From the NCBI GenBank assembly GCA_016778825.1, contig JADHOU010000062.1, positions 1 to 8,003 on the forward strand: a stretch of 8,003 nucleotides of DNA, read 5' to 3'. Source of the DNA: Candidatus Puniceispirillum sp. (GTDB lineage Bacteria > Pseudomonadota > Alphaproteobacteria > Puniceispirillales > Puniceispirillaceae). Every line of letters begins with the position of its first letter. Position 1 is the first letter of the stretch. The notes beneath the pieces were generated by a model that worked only from the letters and a program-made list of their open reading frames with translations, made no database searches and was not told the origin of the DNA. Of the stretch, positions 1 through 6,439 are shown one piece after another. A program made the translations under genes and the position numbers.

Positions 1-638
1 ATATGCTAGCCGGGGTAAAACGCTACTATAAAGGTAATGTTGTTGGCGAAGTTTACACCAAGCTGGGACAGTCTGATTTCCAAGCTGAGCTGTCGGCATT
101 GCGCGCCGCCAAGCCCGAGACAACTATGATTTTCCAGCCGGGCGGTATGGGCATCAATTTTGTTAAACAATGGAAACAAGCCGGTATGGATCAGGTGAGC
201 AAGTTATATACCGTCTTTAGTGTTGACGGCGTATCATTGCCAGCGCTGAAAGATTCGGCTCTTGGCATCCTTGGCACACAAACTTGGTCACCCGATCTTG
301 ATAATCCAATCAACAAGAAATTTGTAGCCGATTACAAAGCTCAGTTCGGCGGCTATCCGTCTTTCTATGCGGCACAGGCATATGACACGATCTTGGCGAT
401 CGATTATGCAATTACAAAATCTGGTAGCAAGGACACCGCTAAAATGCGGGCTGCACTGGCGAGTGGAGATATCCCAACCACCCGCGGCAATCTCAAAATG
501 AACACAAATCATTTTCCGATCCAGAATATCTATCTGCGTGAAACAGTGAAGGATGCTGACGGTGTTGTCACAACCAAGGTAATTGGCACTGTCTTTAACA
601 ATCACGCCGACTCATATGCGGTAAATTGTAAATTCTAA
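1..638 (+). CDS. Liv-type ABC transporter periplasmic substrate-binding protein, C-terminal part (5' end outside window)
   Basis: Partial gene: the reading frame is open from the first bases (codons start at base 3) and ends at TAA 636-638, giving about 211 residues. Full-length members of this type I periplasmic binding protein family (Peripla_BP_6, LivJ/LivK-like) are near 380-400 residues, so roughly the first half, including the export signal, lies off the left edge. The ATG at base 3 is therefore internal and not the start. Visible family features include YTKLGQSDFQAEL near the left edge, the PGGMGINFVKQW stretch around residues 46-57, AQAYDTILAIDYAI in the second lobe, and a closing segment with RGNL...NHFPIQNIYLRE, followed by a cysteine near the C terminus (VNCKF). 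The protein would bind substrate in the periplasm and deliver it to the LivHM permease encoded downstream. The ligand cannot be read from the sequence; these proteins bind branched-chain or other amino acids, and also aromatic acids, amides or urea. The linkage to aromatic-CoA enzymes hints at an aromatic or dicarboxylic acid. Confidence 0.93.
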   Translation, partial: MLAGVKRYYKGNVVGEVYTKLGQSDFQAELSALRAAKPETTMIFQPGGMGINFVKQWKQAGMDQVSKLYTVFSVDGVSLPALKDSALGILGTQTWSPDLDNPINKKFVADYKAQFGGYPSFYAAQAYDTILAIDYAITKSGSKDTAKMRAALASGDIPTTRGNLKMNTNHFPIQNIYLRETVKDADGVVTTKVIGTVFNNHADSYAVNCKF

Positions 639-729
639 ATCCTAAAAAACCAGCCAGCGCCCGTTTATGTTGCTGGCTGCCAAAATACTGCCTGCACAAC
701 GAAGCAGCTGGCGTGACTGGTTTTAGCCT
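639..729 (+). promoter_or_regulatory. Intergenic segment between binding-protein gene and livH, with a hairpin
   Basis: A 91-base gap separates the binding-protein gene from livH. It contains a perfect 8-bp inverted repeat, CAGCCAGC at 651-658 and GCTGGCTG at 672-679, with a 13-base loop. No T-run follows it on the plus strand, so it is not a standard intrinsic terminator in that direction. On the opposite strand it would be followed by GTTTTTTAG, but no minus-strand gene ends here. In many binding-protein transporters such a structure limits read-through or protects the 3' end of the abundant binding-protein mRNA, so that protein is made in excess over the permease. That role here is an inference. 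No convincing promoter is visible, and the sequence before the livH ATG has only a weak ribosome binding site. Confidence 0.4.
651..679. repeat. 8-bp perfect inverted repeat (hairpin)
   Basis: The arms at 651-658 and 672-679 are exact reverse complements, with a 13-base loop. An A-run (645-649) precedes the left arm. An outer pairing is also possible between CTAAAAAACCAG at 642-653 and CTGGTTTTAG at 717-726, with two unpaired A residues. It would compete with the inner stem at CAG 651-653. It was found by eye and folding energy was not computed. Confidence 0.6.
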
Positions 730-1650
730 ATGACACTGACCCTTATTCTTGAGCAGATTTTCAACGGCCTACAAGCCGGTGTAACCTTATTTCTGGTTGC
801 TGCCGGTTTGACCCTCATTCTGGGAATTATGGATTTCGTATTTCTGGCGCATGGCGCGCAGGTGATGATCGGTGCATATGCGGCAGCGGCGATCACCCAG
901 GCCACGGGTAATTTCTTTGTTGGGCTGGGTTTGGCTATCCCTGTTACATTTGCCAGCGGCTATCTTCTGGAATTATTGATCATCCGGCACCTGTACCAGC
1001 GCGATCATATGGAACAGGTCTTGGCAACATTTGGCCTTATCCTGTTCTTTAACGAGGCTATTCGTATTGGCTTTGGCCCGGCTGCACTTTATTCAGATTT
1101 GCCAGAATCAATATCAGGCTTTGTTGAGATTCTGCCGGAAACGCCTTATCCTGCCTACCGGCTTGGGGTGATTGCCATTGGCCTTATTTGCGCTTTGGCG
1201 ATTCATCTCTTCGTTTCCAAAACGCGCATTGGAGCAATGGTTCGTGCTGGAGCCAATAATCCTGAAATGACCGCCGCACTTGGCATCAATATCAAGATTT
1301 TATTCCGGCTCATTTTTGCAACAGGGGCGTGTCTTGCCGGTGTTGCTGGCATGATGCTTGGGCCCCTAACCTCGGTTCAGCCGGGCATGGGCGAGCCCTT
1401 ACTGATATTATCTTTGGTGGTGATTATCATTGGCGGCATCGGATCGGTTCGTGGTGCTTTTATCGCCGCTATCATTGTCGGGCTTGTCGATACGCTTGGG
1501 CGAGTTTTTCTGCCGTCGATTTTGCGGCTGTTTTTCGAACAGGCAACGGCCGATGGCGCGGGGCCTGCGCTGGCATCAATGCTTGTCTACATCTTGATGG
1601 CTGTGGTGCTGATTTTCCGGCCAACCGGCTTGTTTCCGGCTAAAGGATAA
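730..1650 (+). CDS. livH: Branched-chain amino acid-type ABC transporter permease LivH
   Basis: An integral inner-membrane permease of 306 residues, normal for LivH (about 290-310). It forms the translocation path with LivM. The sequence is strongly hydrophobic, with about eight predicted membrane segments by eye. The first spans roughly residues 15-35, and the last runs about 282-297 and ends in the typical C-terminal RPTGLFPAKG. The N-terminal motif (NGLQAGVTLFLVAAGLTLILG) and the HGAQVMIGAY segment at 41-50 are typical. The cytoplasmic coupling loop that contacts an ATPase is recognisable at about 166-186 (RIGAMVRAGANNPEMTAALGI). A glycine-rich IIIGGIGSVRGA lies at about 232-243. The ATG at 730 fits the family N terminus, although only a poor Shine-Dalgarno sequence precedes it. 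The livM start follows the stop by four bases, so the two are surely cotranscribed. The substrate is unknown. Confidence 0.95.
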   Translation: MTLTLILEQIFNGLQAGVTLFLVAAGLTLILGIMDFVFLAHGAQVMIGAYAAAAITQATGNFFVGLGLAIPVTFASGYLLELLIIRHLYQRDHMEQVLATFGLILFFNEAIRIGFGPAALYSDLPESISGFVEILPETPYPAYRLGVIAIGLICALAIHLFVSKTRIGAMVRAGANNPEMTAALGINIKILFRLIFATGACLAGVAGMMLGPLTSVQPGMGEPLLILSLVVIIIGGIGSVRGAFIAAIIVGLVDTLGRVFLPSILRLFFEQATADGAGPALASMLVYILMAVVLIFRPTGLFPAKG

Positions 1651-1654
1651 TCGC

Positions 1655-2677
1655 ATGACAGGATTATTTCATTTTGCCAATTTGGTTCGTGCAGGCATTC
1701 GTGACAATCAGTTACTATGGATGCTGGTTGCCGGATTTGCACTTTTCCCACTATTTACGCATTTTGCCGATTTGCCATTCTGGAATGATGTGGCGATGCG
1801 GATCATGCTTCTTGGCGTGGCGGCGATGGGGCTTAATCTTGTTCTTGGCTATGGCGGCATGGTTTCTTTTGGCCATGCAGCCTTTATCGGCATTGGCGCC
1901 TATTGTGTTGGCATAAGCCAGTTTTTTGGCCTGTCAAATGGCTTGTTTCATATACTTCTTAGCATTGGTGTTTGTGGTGCGCTTGGGCTGGTGATTGGCT
2001 ACCTTGCGCTTCGCACGACCGGCATTTATTTTATCATGATCACCCTTGCCTTTGCCCAGATGCTATTTTTCCTATTTGTATCGCTTGAGCAATTTGGCGG
2101 TGATGACGGGATGAGCATCGACCGTGCCGATTTTCTGATTATCGATCTTTATGAACCATTAAGGCTATATTTTCTGATCTGGGTTGCGTTAGCGCTGGTT
2201 GCCCTTCTTCTGATGTTTATTGTGCGATCACGCTTTGGCGTAACCTTACGTGCCATCAAAAGCAATGAATCGCGGATCGAGGCAATGGGGCTTGTGCCAC
2301 TTCATTTCAAAATCACCAGCTATGTTATTTCGGCGATGATTTGCGGGTTGGCGGGAACGCTATTTGCCAGTTGGCAGGAATATGTGTCACCCGACATCAT
2401 GCATTGGACACGATCTGGCGAATTGATGATTATCATAATTCTTGGTGGGATTGGCACTTTGGCAGGCCCTCTTCTTGGCGCCATTGTTTTTCTGCTTCTC
2501 GAAGAATTTTTACCGGTGGCGCTTGGTGCCGTGGCACCAGCCTACGCGGAAAATTGGATGATCCTTTTTGGCCCACTTTTAATTATGGTGGTTTTGTTTG
2601 GACGTGGCGGCCTGGTTGGCCTTTTGGATAAGGCTATTTTCAGCCGTATCTTCAGGCGTAGAATGGCGGTTAAATGA
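1655..2677 (+). CDS. livM: Branched-chain amino acid-type ABC transporter permease LivM
   Basis: The second inner-membrane permease subunit, 340 residues, within the usual range for LivM (about 320-430). The hallmark NLVLGYGGMVSFGHAAFIGIGAY stretch lies at about residues 61-83. The ATPase coupling loop (RFGVTLRAIKSNESRIEAMG) is at about 193-212, and the LGGIGTLAGPLLGA segment is at about 263-276. A short polar N-terminal section precedes the first membrane segment at about 20-37, and the C terminus is basic (RIFRRRMAVK), as expected for a cytoplasmic end. The AAAGGA at 1643-1648, inside the end of livH, is a good ribosome binding site for the ATG at 1655. The stop codon overlaps the livG start (ATGA at 2674-2677), which suggests translational coupling. 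No oddities were seen. Confidence 0.95.
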   Translation: MTGLFHFANLVRAGIRDNQLLWMLVAGFALFPLFTHFADLPFWNDVAMRIMLLGVAAMGLNLVLGYGGMVSFGHAAFIGIGAYCVGISQFFGLSNGLFHILLSIGVCGALGLVIGYLALRTTGIYFIMITLAFAQMLFFLFVSLEQFGGDDGMSIDRADFLIIDLYEPLRLYFLIWVALALVALLLMFIVRSRFGVTLRAIKSNESRIEAMGLVPLHFKITSYVISAMICGLAGTLFASWQEYVSPDIMHWTRSGELMIIIILGGIGTLAGPLLGAIVFLLLEEFLPVALGAVAPAYAENWMILFGPLLIMVVLFGRGGLVGLLDKAIFSRIFRRRMAVK

Positions 2678-3426
2678 TGGCAAATCCGGTTTTAGATCTT
2701 CGCGACCTAAATAAATCCTTTGGCGCCTTAACCGCAACAAACAACCTTTCACTGACCGTGATGCCTGGGGAAATTCATGCCCTGATTGGGCCGAATGGTG
2801 CTGGGAAAACTACCTTGATCCAACAAATTTACGGCGCGTTAAAACCAGATTCGGGTCAGATATTTCTAAATGGTCGTGACCTGACCGGCCTATCAGTACC
2901 TGAACGAATTCGAGCTGGCATTGGTCGGTCATTCCAAATCAGCAATGTGTTGATGGATTTTACTGTTCTGGAAAATGGCATTATTGCCGAACAGGCGCGG
3001 CTTGGACAAAGCTTTCGATTTTTGCGGCCTGCCTTTTCCGATGCAAATCTCATCGAGGGGGCTAGTGCCATTCTTGATCGAGTCGGGCTATTGGATCGGG
3101 CGCATCTGCCGGTTGGTGGTTTGGCGCATGGCGACCGGCGCATGCTGGAACTGGCGCTTGCGCTTGCCGCATCACCAAGCCTGTTGCTGCTTGATGAACC
3201 CATGGCGGGGGCTGGCCCCGATGAAGGTCAGCGCATGACTGAAATTATCGAAGCGCTTCGCGGTACGGTCGCTATCTTGCTGATCGAACATGATATGGAT
3301 GCGGTTTTTCGCCTTGCAGACCGGTTAACCGTATTGGTTGAAGGCAGTGTCATTGCTGCTGGAACCGTTGCCGAAATCAGCCAAAATAAAGTGGTGAAAT
3401 CCGCCTATCTTGGAGATGAGGATTGA
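2674..3426 (+). CDS. livG: Branched-chain amino acid-type ABC transporter ATP-binding protein LivG
   Basis: A cytoplasmic ATPase subunit of 250 residues, the usual size for LivG. It energises transport as a heterodimer with LivF. Motifs in order are Walker A GPNGAGKTT at 39-47, the Q-loop glutamine Q88 in RSFQIS, the signature motif in the LivG-type form LAHGD at 150-154 (in place of LSGGQ), Walker B LLLLDEP at 170-176 with catalytic E175, and the switch histidine H206 in IEHDMD. All catalytic residues are present. The first ATG at 2674 overlaps the livM stop (ATGA), and a second in-frame ATG at 2677 directly follows, so the true start may be either one. The C-terminal tail (SAYLGDED) is typical. 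The acidic end runs into the ribosome binding site of livF. The transported substrate cannot be deduced from this subunit. Confidence 0.95.
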   Translation: MMANPVLDLRDLNKSFGALTATNNLSLTVMPGEIHALIGPNGAGKTTLIQQIYGALKPDSGQIFLNGRDLTGLSVPERIRAGIGRSFQISNVLMDFTVLENGIIAEQARLGQSFRFLRPAFSDANLIEGASAILDRVGLLDRAHLPVGGLAHGDRRMLELALALAASPSLLLLDEPMAGAGPDEGQRMTEIIEALRGTVAILLIEHDMDAVFRLADRLTVLVEGSVIAAGTVAEISQNKVVKSAYLGDED

Positions 3427-3429
3427 TCG

Positions 3430-4134
3430 ATGCTGCATCTTCATGACATTGAATCAGGCTATGGCGCAGGACAGGTGTTATTCGGCGTCTCACTATCAGT
3501 TCCCGCAGGCCATGTTGTCTCACTGATGGGGCGAAATGGCATGGGCAAAACCACAACCATCCGCACAATCATGGGGCAATTACCCCTGACCGCGGGTCGG
3601 ATTTCGCGATTTGGTAATGCCCAGCCAGACCAATTGCCATTTCAGATCGCCCGCTTGGGAATCGGGCTCGTTCCCGAAGGACGGCAGATTTTTTCCAATC
3701 TCGATGTCACCGAAAATTTGAAAACATTTTACCGGCCACCGCATGATGATGGCGGCTCGCACTGGCATTATGAGCGGGTTCTTGATTTATTTCCACGACT
3801 TGCCGAACGCCGTGATCATGCTGGCAATCATCTTTCTGGTGGCGAGCAGCAAATGCTGGCCATTGGCCGCGCTTTGATGACCAATCCAAAATTACTGATC
3901 CTCGATGAAGCCACCGAAGGGCTGGCACCCATCATCCGAACGCAGATTTGGGATTGTCTTGCCGCGCTAAAGGCCGAGGGCCAATCAATTCTGATCATCG
4001 ACAAGAATGTCAAAGCCATAGCCAGATTGGCCGATCATCATTATATTCTGAATAAGGGACGGGTTGTTTGGAACGGTGATTCCGAAGCATTGCTTGCAAC
4101 CGAAGGATTGACCGCACGCTATCTCGGGGTTTAA
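3430..4134 (+). CDS. livF: Branched-chain amino acid-type ABC transporter ATP-binding protein LivF
   Basis: The second ATPase subunit, 234 residues, normal for LivF. Walker A GRNGMGKTT is at 34-42, the VPEGRQIF stretch characteristic of LivF at 81-88, the signature LSGGEQ at 135-140, and Walker B LLILDE at 155-160 with catalytic E160, followed by EATEGLAP at 160-167. The switch region reads LIIDKNV at 188-194. Classical LivF has VEQN here, so the residue at the histidine or glutamine switch position is lysine (K192). I recall this DKNV variant from other proteobacterial Liv operons linked to non-amino-acid substrates, so it is probably a subfamily trait and not damage. The GAGGA at 3418-3422, seven bases before the ATG, is a good ribosome binding site. 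The gene starts three bases after the livG stop. A short palindrome, GGGGTTTAACCCC (4126-4138), spans the stop codon. Confidence 0.95.
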   Translation: MLHLHDIESGYGAGQVLFGVSLSVPAGHVVSLMGRNGMGKTTTIRTIMGQLPLTAGRISRFGNAQPDQLPFQIARLGIGLVPEGRQIFSNLDVTENLKTFYRPPHDDGGSHWHYERVLDLFPRLAERRDHAGNHLSGGEQQMLAIGRALMTNPKLLILDEATEGLAPIIRTQIWDCLAALKAEGQSILIIDKNVKAIARLADHHYILNKGRVVWNGDSEALLATEGLTARYLGV

Positions 4135-4172
4135 CCCCTGTAACGGCCGGATTGCCAGATTGGATTTTTGAC

Positions 4173-5375
4173 ATGGACGCTTTTATCTGTGATGCCATTA
4201 GAACACCCATTGGCCGCTTTGGCGGCGCGTTGTCATCAGTGCGGCCGGATGATCTTGCAGCGCATGTGATCAAGGCACTTGTTGCACGCAATCCAGATCT
4301 TGACCAAGGCCAAATCGACGAAGTGGTATTTGGCGCGGCCAATCAGGCTGGTGAAGACAATCGCAATGTCGCCCGTATGGCGTCGCTTTTGGCCGGGTTA
4401 CCCGTTACCGTACCGGCCAGCACCATTAATCGGCTTTGTGCATCGGGCATGGATGCTGTTGCCAATGTGGCACGCGGCATTCGTGCCGGCGATTACCATC
4501 TGGCGGTTGCTGGCGGGGTAGAAAGCATGAGCCGTGCGCCTTTTATTCTGCCAAAATCGGAAACGGCGTTTGGCCGCAAGGCCGAAATCCATGACACCAC
4601 AATTGGCTGGCGATTTGTTAATCCAGCAATGAAGGCGGCTTATGGCGTTGATTCAATGCCCGAAACAGCCGATCATGTGGCGCTCGATTATCATATCAGC
4701 CGCGCCGACCAAGATGCTTTTGCTCTTCGGTCACAACAACGCTGGGCGGCTGCGCATGCCGCCGCGAAATTTGCCGATGAAATCACCCCTGTTATGATCC
4801 CGCAACATCGTGGTGATCCGGTGATGTTTGATACTGACGAACATCCACGCCCCGACACCAAACCCGAAAAGCTTGCCGCCCTCAAGGGGGTGAATGGTGA
4901 CGGCATGACCGTAACCGCTGGCAATGCATCGGGCGTTAATGATGGGGCGGCGGCGCTGTTGCTGGCATCGGTCGATGGTCTTGCCACGCATGGATTGACA
5001 CCAATGGCGCGGATTGTGGCCATCGCTGCGGCCGGTGTGCCGCCGCGGGTGATGGGCATTGGGCCAGTGCCAGCAACCCAAAAGGCGCTTGGCATGGCTG
5101 GACTTCGCATTGATGATATGGATGTGATTGAAATCAACGAAGCCTTTGCCGCACAGGGACTTGCCTGTCTTCGCGAGCTTGGCGTTCCTGATGATGCTGC
5201 CCATGTCAACCCGAATGGCGGTGCCATTGCAATTGGCCATCCGCTTGGCATGTCGGGAGCACGGCTGGTTCTGACCGCAGCCTATGAATTGCGCCGCCGC
5301 GGGGGGCGTTATGCGCTTTGCACCATGTGTGTTGGCGTTGGGCAAGGCGTTGCGATGATTATCGAAGCCGCCTAA
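4173..5375 (+). CDS. paaJ: 3-oxoadipyl-CoA thiolase (PcaF/PaaJ-type acetyl-CoA acyltransferase)
   Basis: A thiolase of 400 residues, the normal length. It would cleave 3-oxoadipyl-CoA with CoA into succinyl-CoA and acetyl-CoA, and in phenylacetate breakdown also 3-oxo-5,6-dehydrosuberyl-CoA. The opening FICDAIRTPIGRFGGAL and the stretches GAANQAGEDNRNVARMA (about 55-70) and TIGWRFVNP with YGVDSMPETA (about 143-166) are very close to PcaF/PaaJ, closer than to FadA or PhaA. The catalytic residues are in place: nucleophile Cys89 in NRLCASGMD, NEAF at 322-325, His356 in GHPLGMSGA, and Cys386 in CTMCVGVGQG. I chose the ATG at 4173 because the family begins just before FICDAIRTP. A TTG at 4152 would add seven unsupported residues. 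The gene lies 38 bases after livF on the same strand, so it is probably in the transporter operon. PcaF (beta-ketoadipate pathway) remains an alternative name; the paaG-like neighbour favours PaaJ. Confidence 0.88.
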   Translation: MDAFICDAIRTPIGRFGGALSSVRPDDLAAHVIKALVARNPDLDQGQIDEVVFGAANQAGEDNRNVARMASLLAGLPVTVPASTINRLCASGMDAVANVARGIRAGDYHLAVAGGVESMSRAPFILPKSETAFGRKAEIHDTTIGWRFVNPAMKAAYGVDSMPETADHVALDYHISRADQDAFALRSQQRWAAAHAAAKFADEITPVMIPQHRGDPVMFDTDEHPRPDTKPEKLAALKGVNGDGMTVTAGNASGVNDGAAALLLASVDGLATHGLTPMARIVAIAAAGVPPRVMGIGPVPATQKALGMAGLRIDDMDVIEINEAFAAQGLACLRELGVPDDAAHVNPNGGAIAIGHPLGMSGARLVLTAAYELRRRGGRYALCTMCVGVGQGVAMIIEAA

Positions 5376-5404
5376 TCATGGGTTATTCAACATCATGGGT
5401 TATT
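5375..5404. repeat. Imperfect tandem repeat, 17-bp unit, at the convergent gene ends
   Basis: ATCATGGGTTATT occurs at 5375-5387 and again at 5392-5404, a 17-base period with the second copy incomplete. The first copy begins at the last base of the thiolase stop codon. The second contains the stop codon of the minus-strand paaG (TTA at 5400-5402). It fills the whole 24-base gap between the two convergent genes. No terminator-like hairpin is visible. Confidence 0.7.
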
Positions 5405-6179
5405 TGCCGGTAAATTCTGCTGGGCGTTTGGCTAAAAACGCCCGCACCCCTTCAGCATAATCATCCGACCGGCCACACGCCTGTTGCATTGCCGCCTCAT
5501 CATCCAGATGCGCGTCAAAATCATGATTAGCGGCACGCTTCATCAAGGTTTTGGCGCCAGCATAGGCCATGGTTGGGCCAGCGGCAAATTCGGCGGCAAG
5601 CGCATGGGCTTCAGGCATCAGATCGGCAGCATCATAGCTTTTCCAGATCAGTCCCCATTCAGCTGCTTGCGGCGCCATAAGCGGCGCGCCGGTCAAGGCC
5701 AAACCCATCGCCCGAGCCATGCCAAGACGCCGCGGCAAAATCCAGCTTCCACCAGCATCAGGCACAAGCCCAATTTTGGAAAATGCCTGAATAAACCGCG
5801 CTGTATTAGCCGCCAAAACCACATCACATGCCAAGGCCAGATTGGCACCAGCACCCGCCGCAACGCCGTTTACCGCACAGATGACCGGCATCGGCAAATT
5901 GGTGATAAGCCTCACCAGCGGGTTAAAATAATCATTTAAAGTCTGGCCAAGATCAGGCGGCCAGTGACCATTATCCGGATGGCGCTCGCCAAGATCCTGA
6001 CCAGCGCAAAAGCCGCGTCCCGCACCGGTGATCAAAACCGCGCGTGCGTCACCAACCGCCTCTAGGGCCGAACGAAACGCAAGATGCATTTCAACATTCA
6101 ACGCATTCAATCGTTCTGGCCGGTTCAAGGTAATTTTGATCCATTGATCTATTTTCTCAACAATGATTACATCGCTCAT
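5400..6179 (-). CDS. paaG: PaaG-type enoyl-CoA hydratase/isomerase (2-(1,2-epoxy-1,2-dihydrophenyl)acetyl-CoA isomerase)
   Basis: A crotonase-fold protein of 259 residues. It aligns by eye over its full length with E. coli PaaG: LNRPERLNALN at 18-28, TGAGRGFCAGQDL at 51-63 (oxyanion hole), DYFNPLVR at 83-90, PVICAVNGVAAGAGANLAL at about 98-116, AFSKIGLVPDAGGSW at 132-146, and the close GRSDDYAEGVRAFLAKRPAEFTGK. PaaG isomerises the ring 1,2-epoxide of phenylacetyl-CoA to the seven-membered oxepin-CoA, and also shifts a double bond in the later C8 intermediate. Only one acidic catalytic residue is expected, and Asp141 in LVPDAGG is present where E. coli PaaG has its catalytic aspartate. The two glutamates of true hydratases are absent, with Ala and Asp at those positions, which supports isomerase activity. 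On the minus strand AGGAT lies about eight bases before the ATG (6179-6177). The gene is convergent with the thiolase and divergent from the next gene. A PaaB-type 1,2-epoxyphenylacetyl-CoA isomerase annotation would be equivalent. Confidence 0.87.
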   Translation of the reverse strand: MSDVIIVEKIDQWIKITLNRPERLNALNVEMHLAFRSALEAVGDARAVLITGAGRGFCAGQDLGERHPDNGHWPPDLGQTLNDYFNPLVRLITNLPMPVICAVNGVAAGAGANLALACDVVLAANTARFIQAFSKIGLVPDAGGSWILPRRLGMARAMGLALTGAPLMAPQAAEWGLIWKSYDAADLMPEAHALAAEFAAGPTMAYAGAKTLMKRAANHDFDAHLDDEAAMQQACGRSDDYAEGVRAFLAKRPAEFTGK

Positions 6180-6439
6180 CTTGGCTTATCCTATGATGTT
6201 TCCTGATCAGGTTCCTGTATGGTGGCAAAATTATGACCCGGGCCTTTTTAGAAAAAATTGAAAACAATTCTTTGTCGCAGCGGCATAATCTTGCATGATC
6301 AAACACGGTCTTCGCAAGCATTCTGGCAGAACATTTGCCGGTTTCTTGGAGGATTGTCACAGCATGGCCTTGCTATGCATTCCCCAATTGCAAACGCGTT
6401 GCCCATCACCCGCAACACAGCCAGCCAGAAAGGAACAAC
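6180..6439. promoter_or_regulatory. Divergent intergenic region between paaG and the bifunctional hydratase-dehydrogenase gene
   Basis: These 260 bases lie between two outward-reading genes and should hold promoters for both. The AT-rich core near 6245-6270 has two inverted repeats: TTTTT/AAAAA around 6245-6256, and AATTG-AAAA-CAATT at 6256-6269. A perfect 10-bp palindrome, CCTGATCAGG, lies at 6202-6211 in the paaG leader. A rightward candidate promoter is TTGAAA (6258-6263) with CATAAT (6284-6289), but the 20-base spacer is too long for a good sigma-70 site. A leftward CATAAT (minus strand, 6235-6230) has no clear -35 box. The repeats are possible operator sites for a PaaR- or PaaX-like regulator, but no regulator gene is in view. 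A strong Shine-Dalgarno-like GGAGGA lies at 6348-6353, and AAAGGA at 6429-6434 serves the downstream gene. Confidence 0.45.

Noticed and set aside
3..5. ATG at base 3 as the true start of the binding-protein gene
   Set aside because: The frame is mid-domain at this point, there is no signal peptide, and the family needs roughly 170-190 more residues upstream.
651..690. Intrinsic terminator after the binding-protein gene
   Set aside because: The stem is good but the bases after it are CCAAAATACTG, not a T-run, so I call it only a hairpin of possible regulatory use.
2856..3203. Minus-strand open frame of 115 residues inside livG
   Set aside because: Antisense to the Walker and signature motif region of an intact ATPase. 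Serine/arginine-rich with no family resemblance.
4152..4172. TTG start that would lengthen the thiolase by seven residues
   Set aside because: PcaF/PaaJ proteins begin just before FICDAIRTP, which the ATG at 4173 matches. The TTG has no properly spaced ribosome binding site.
4691..5345. Two long minus-strand open frames (186 and 204 residues) opposite the thiolase gene
   Set aside because: They lie entirely inside a gene with intact catalytic motifs, show proline/serine/alanine- or cysteine-rich compositions typical of antisense frames, and resemble no family.
6157..6360. Minus-strand open frame of 67 residues overlapping the paaG start
   Set aside because: It starts with GTG, has no recognisable family, and runs across the divergent promoter region into paaG in another frame.
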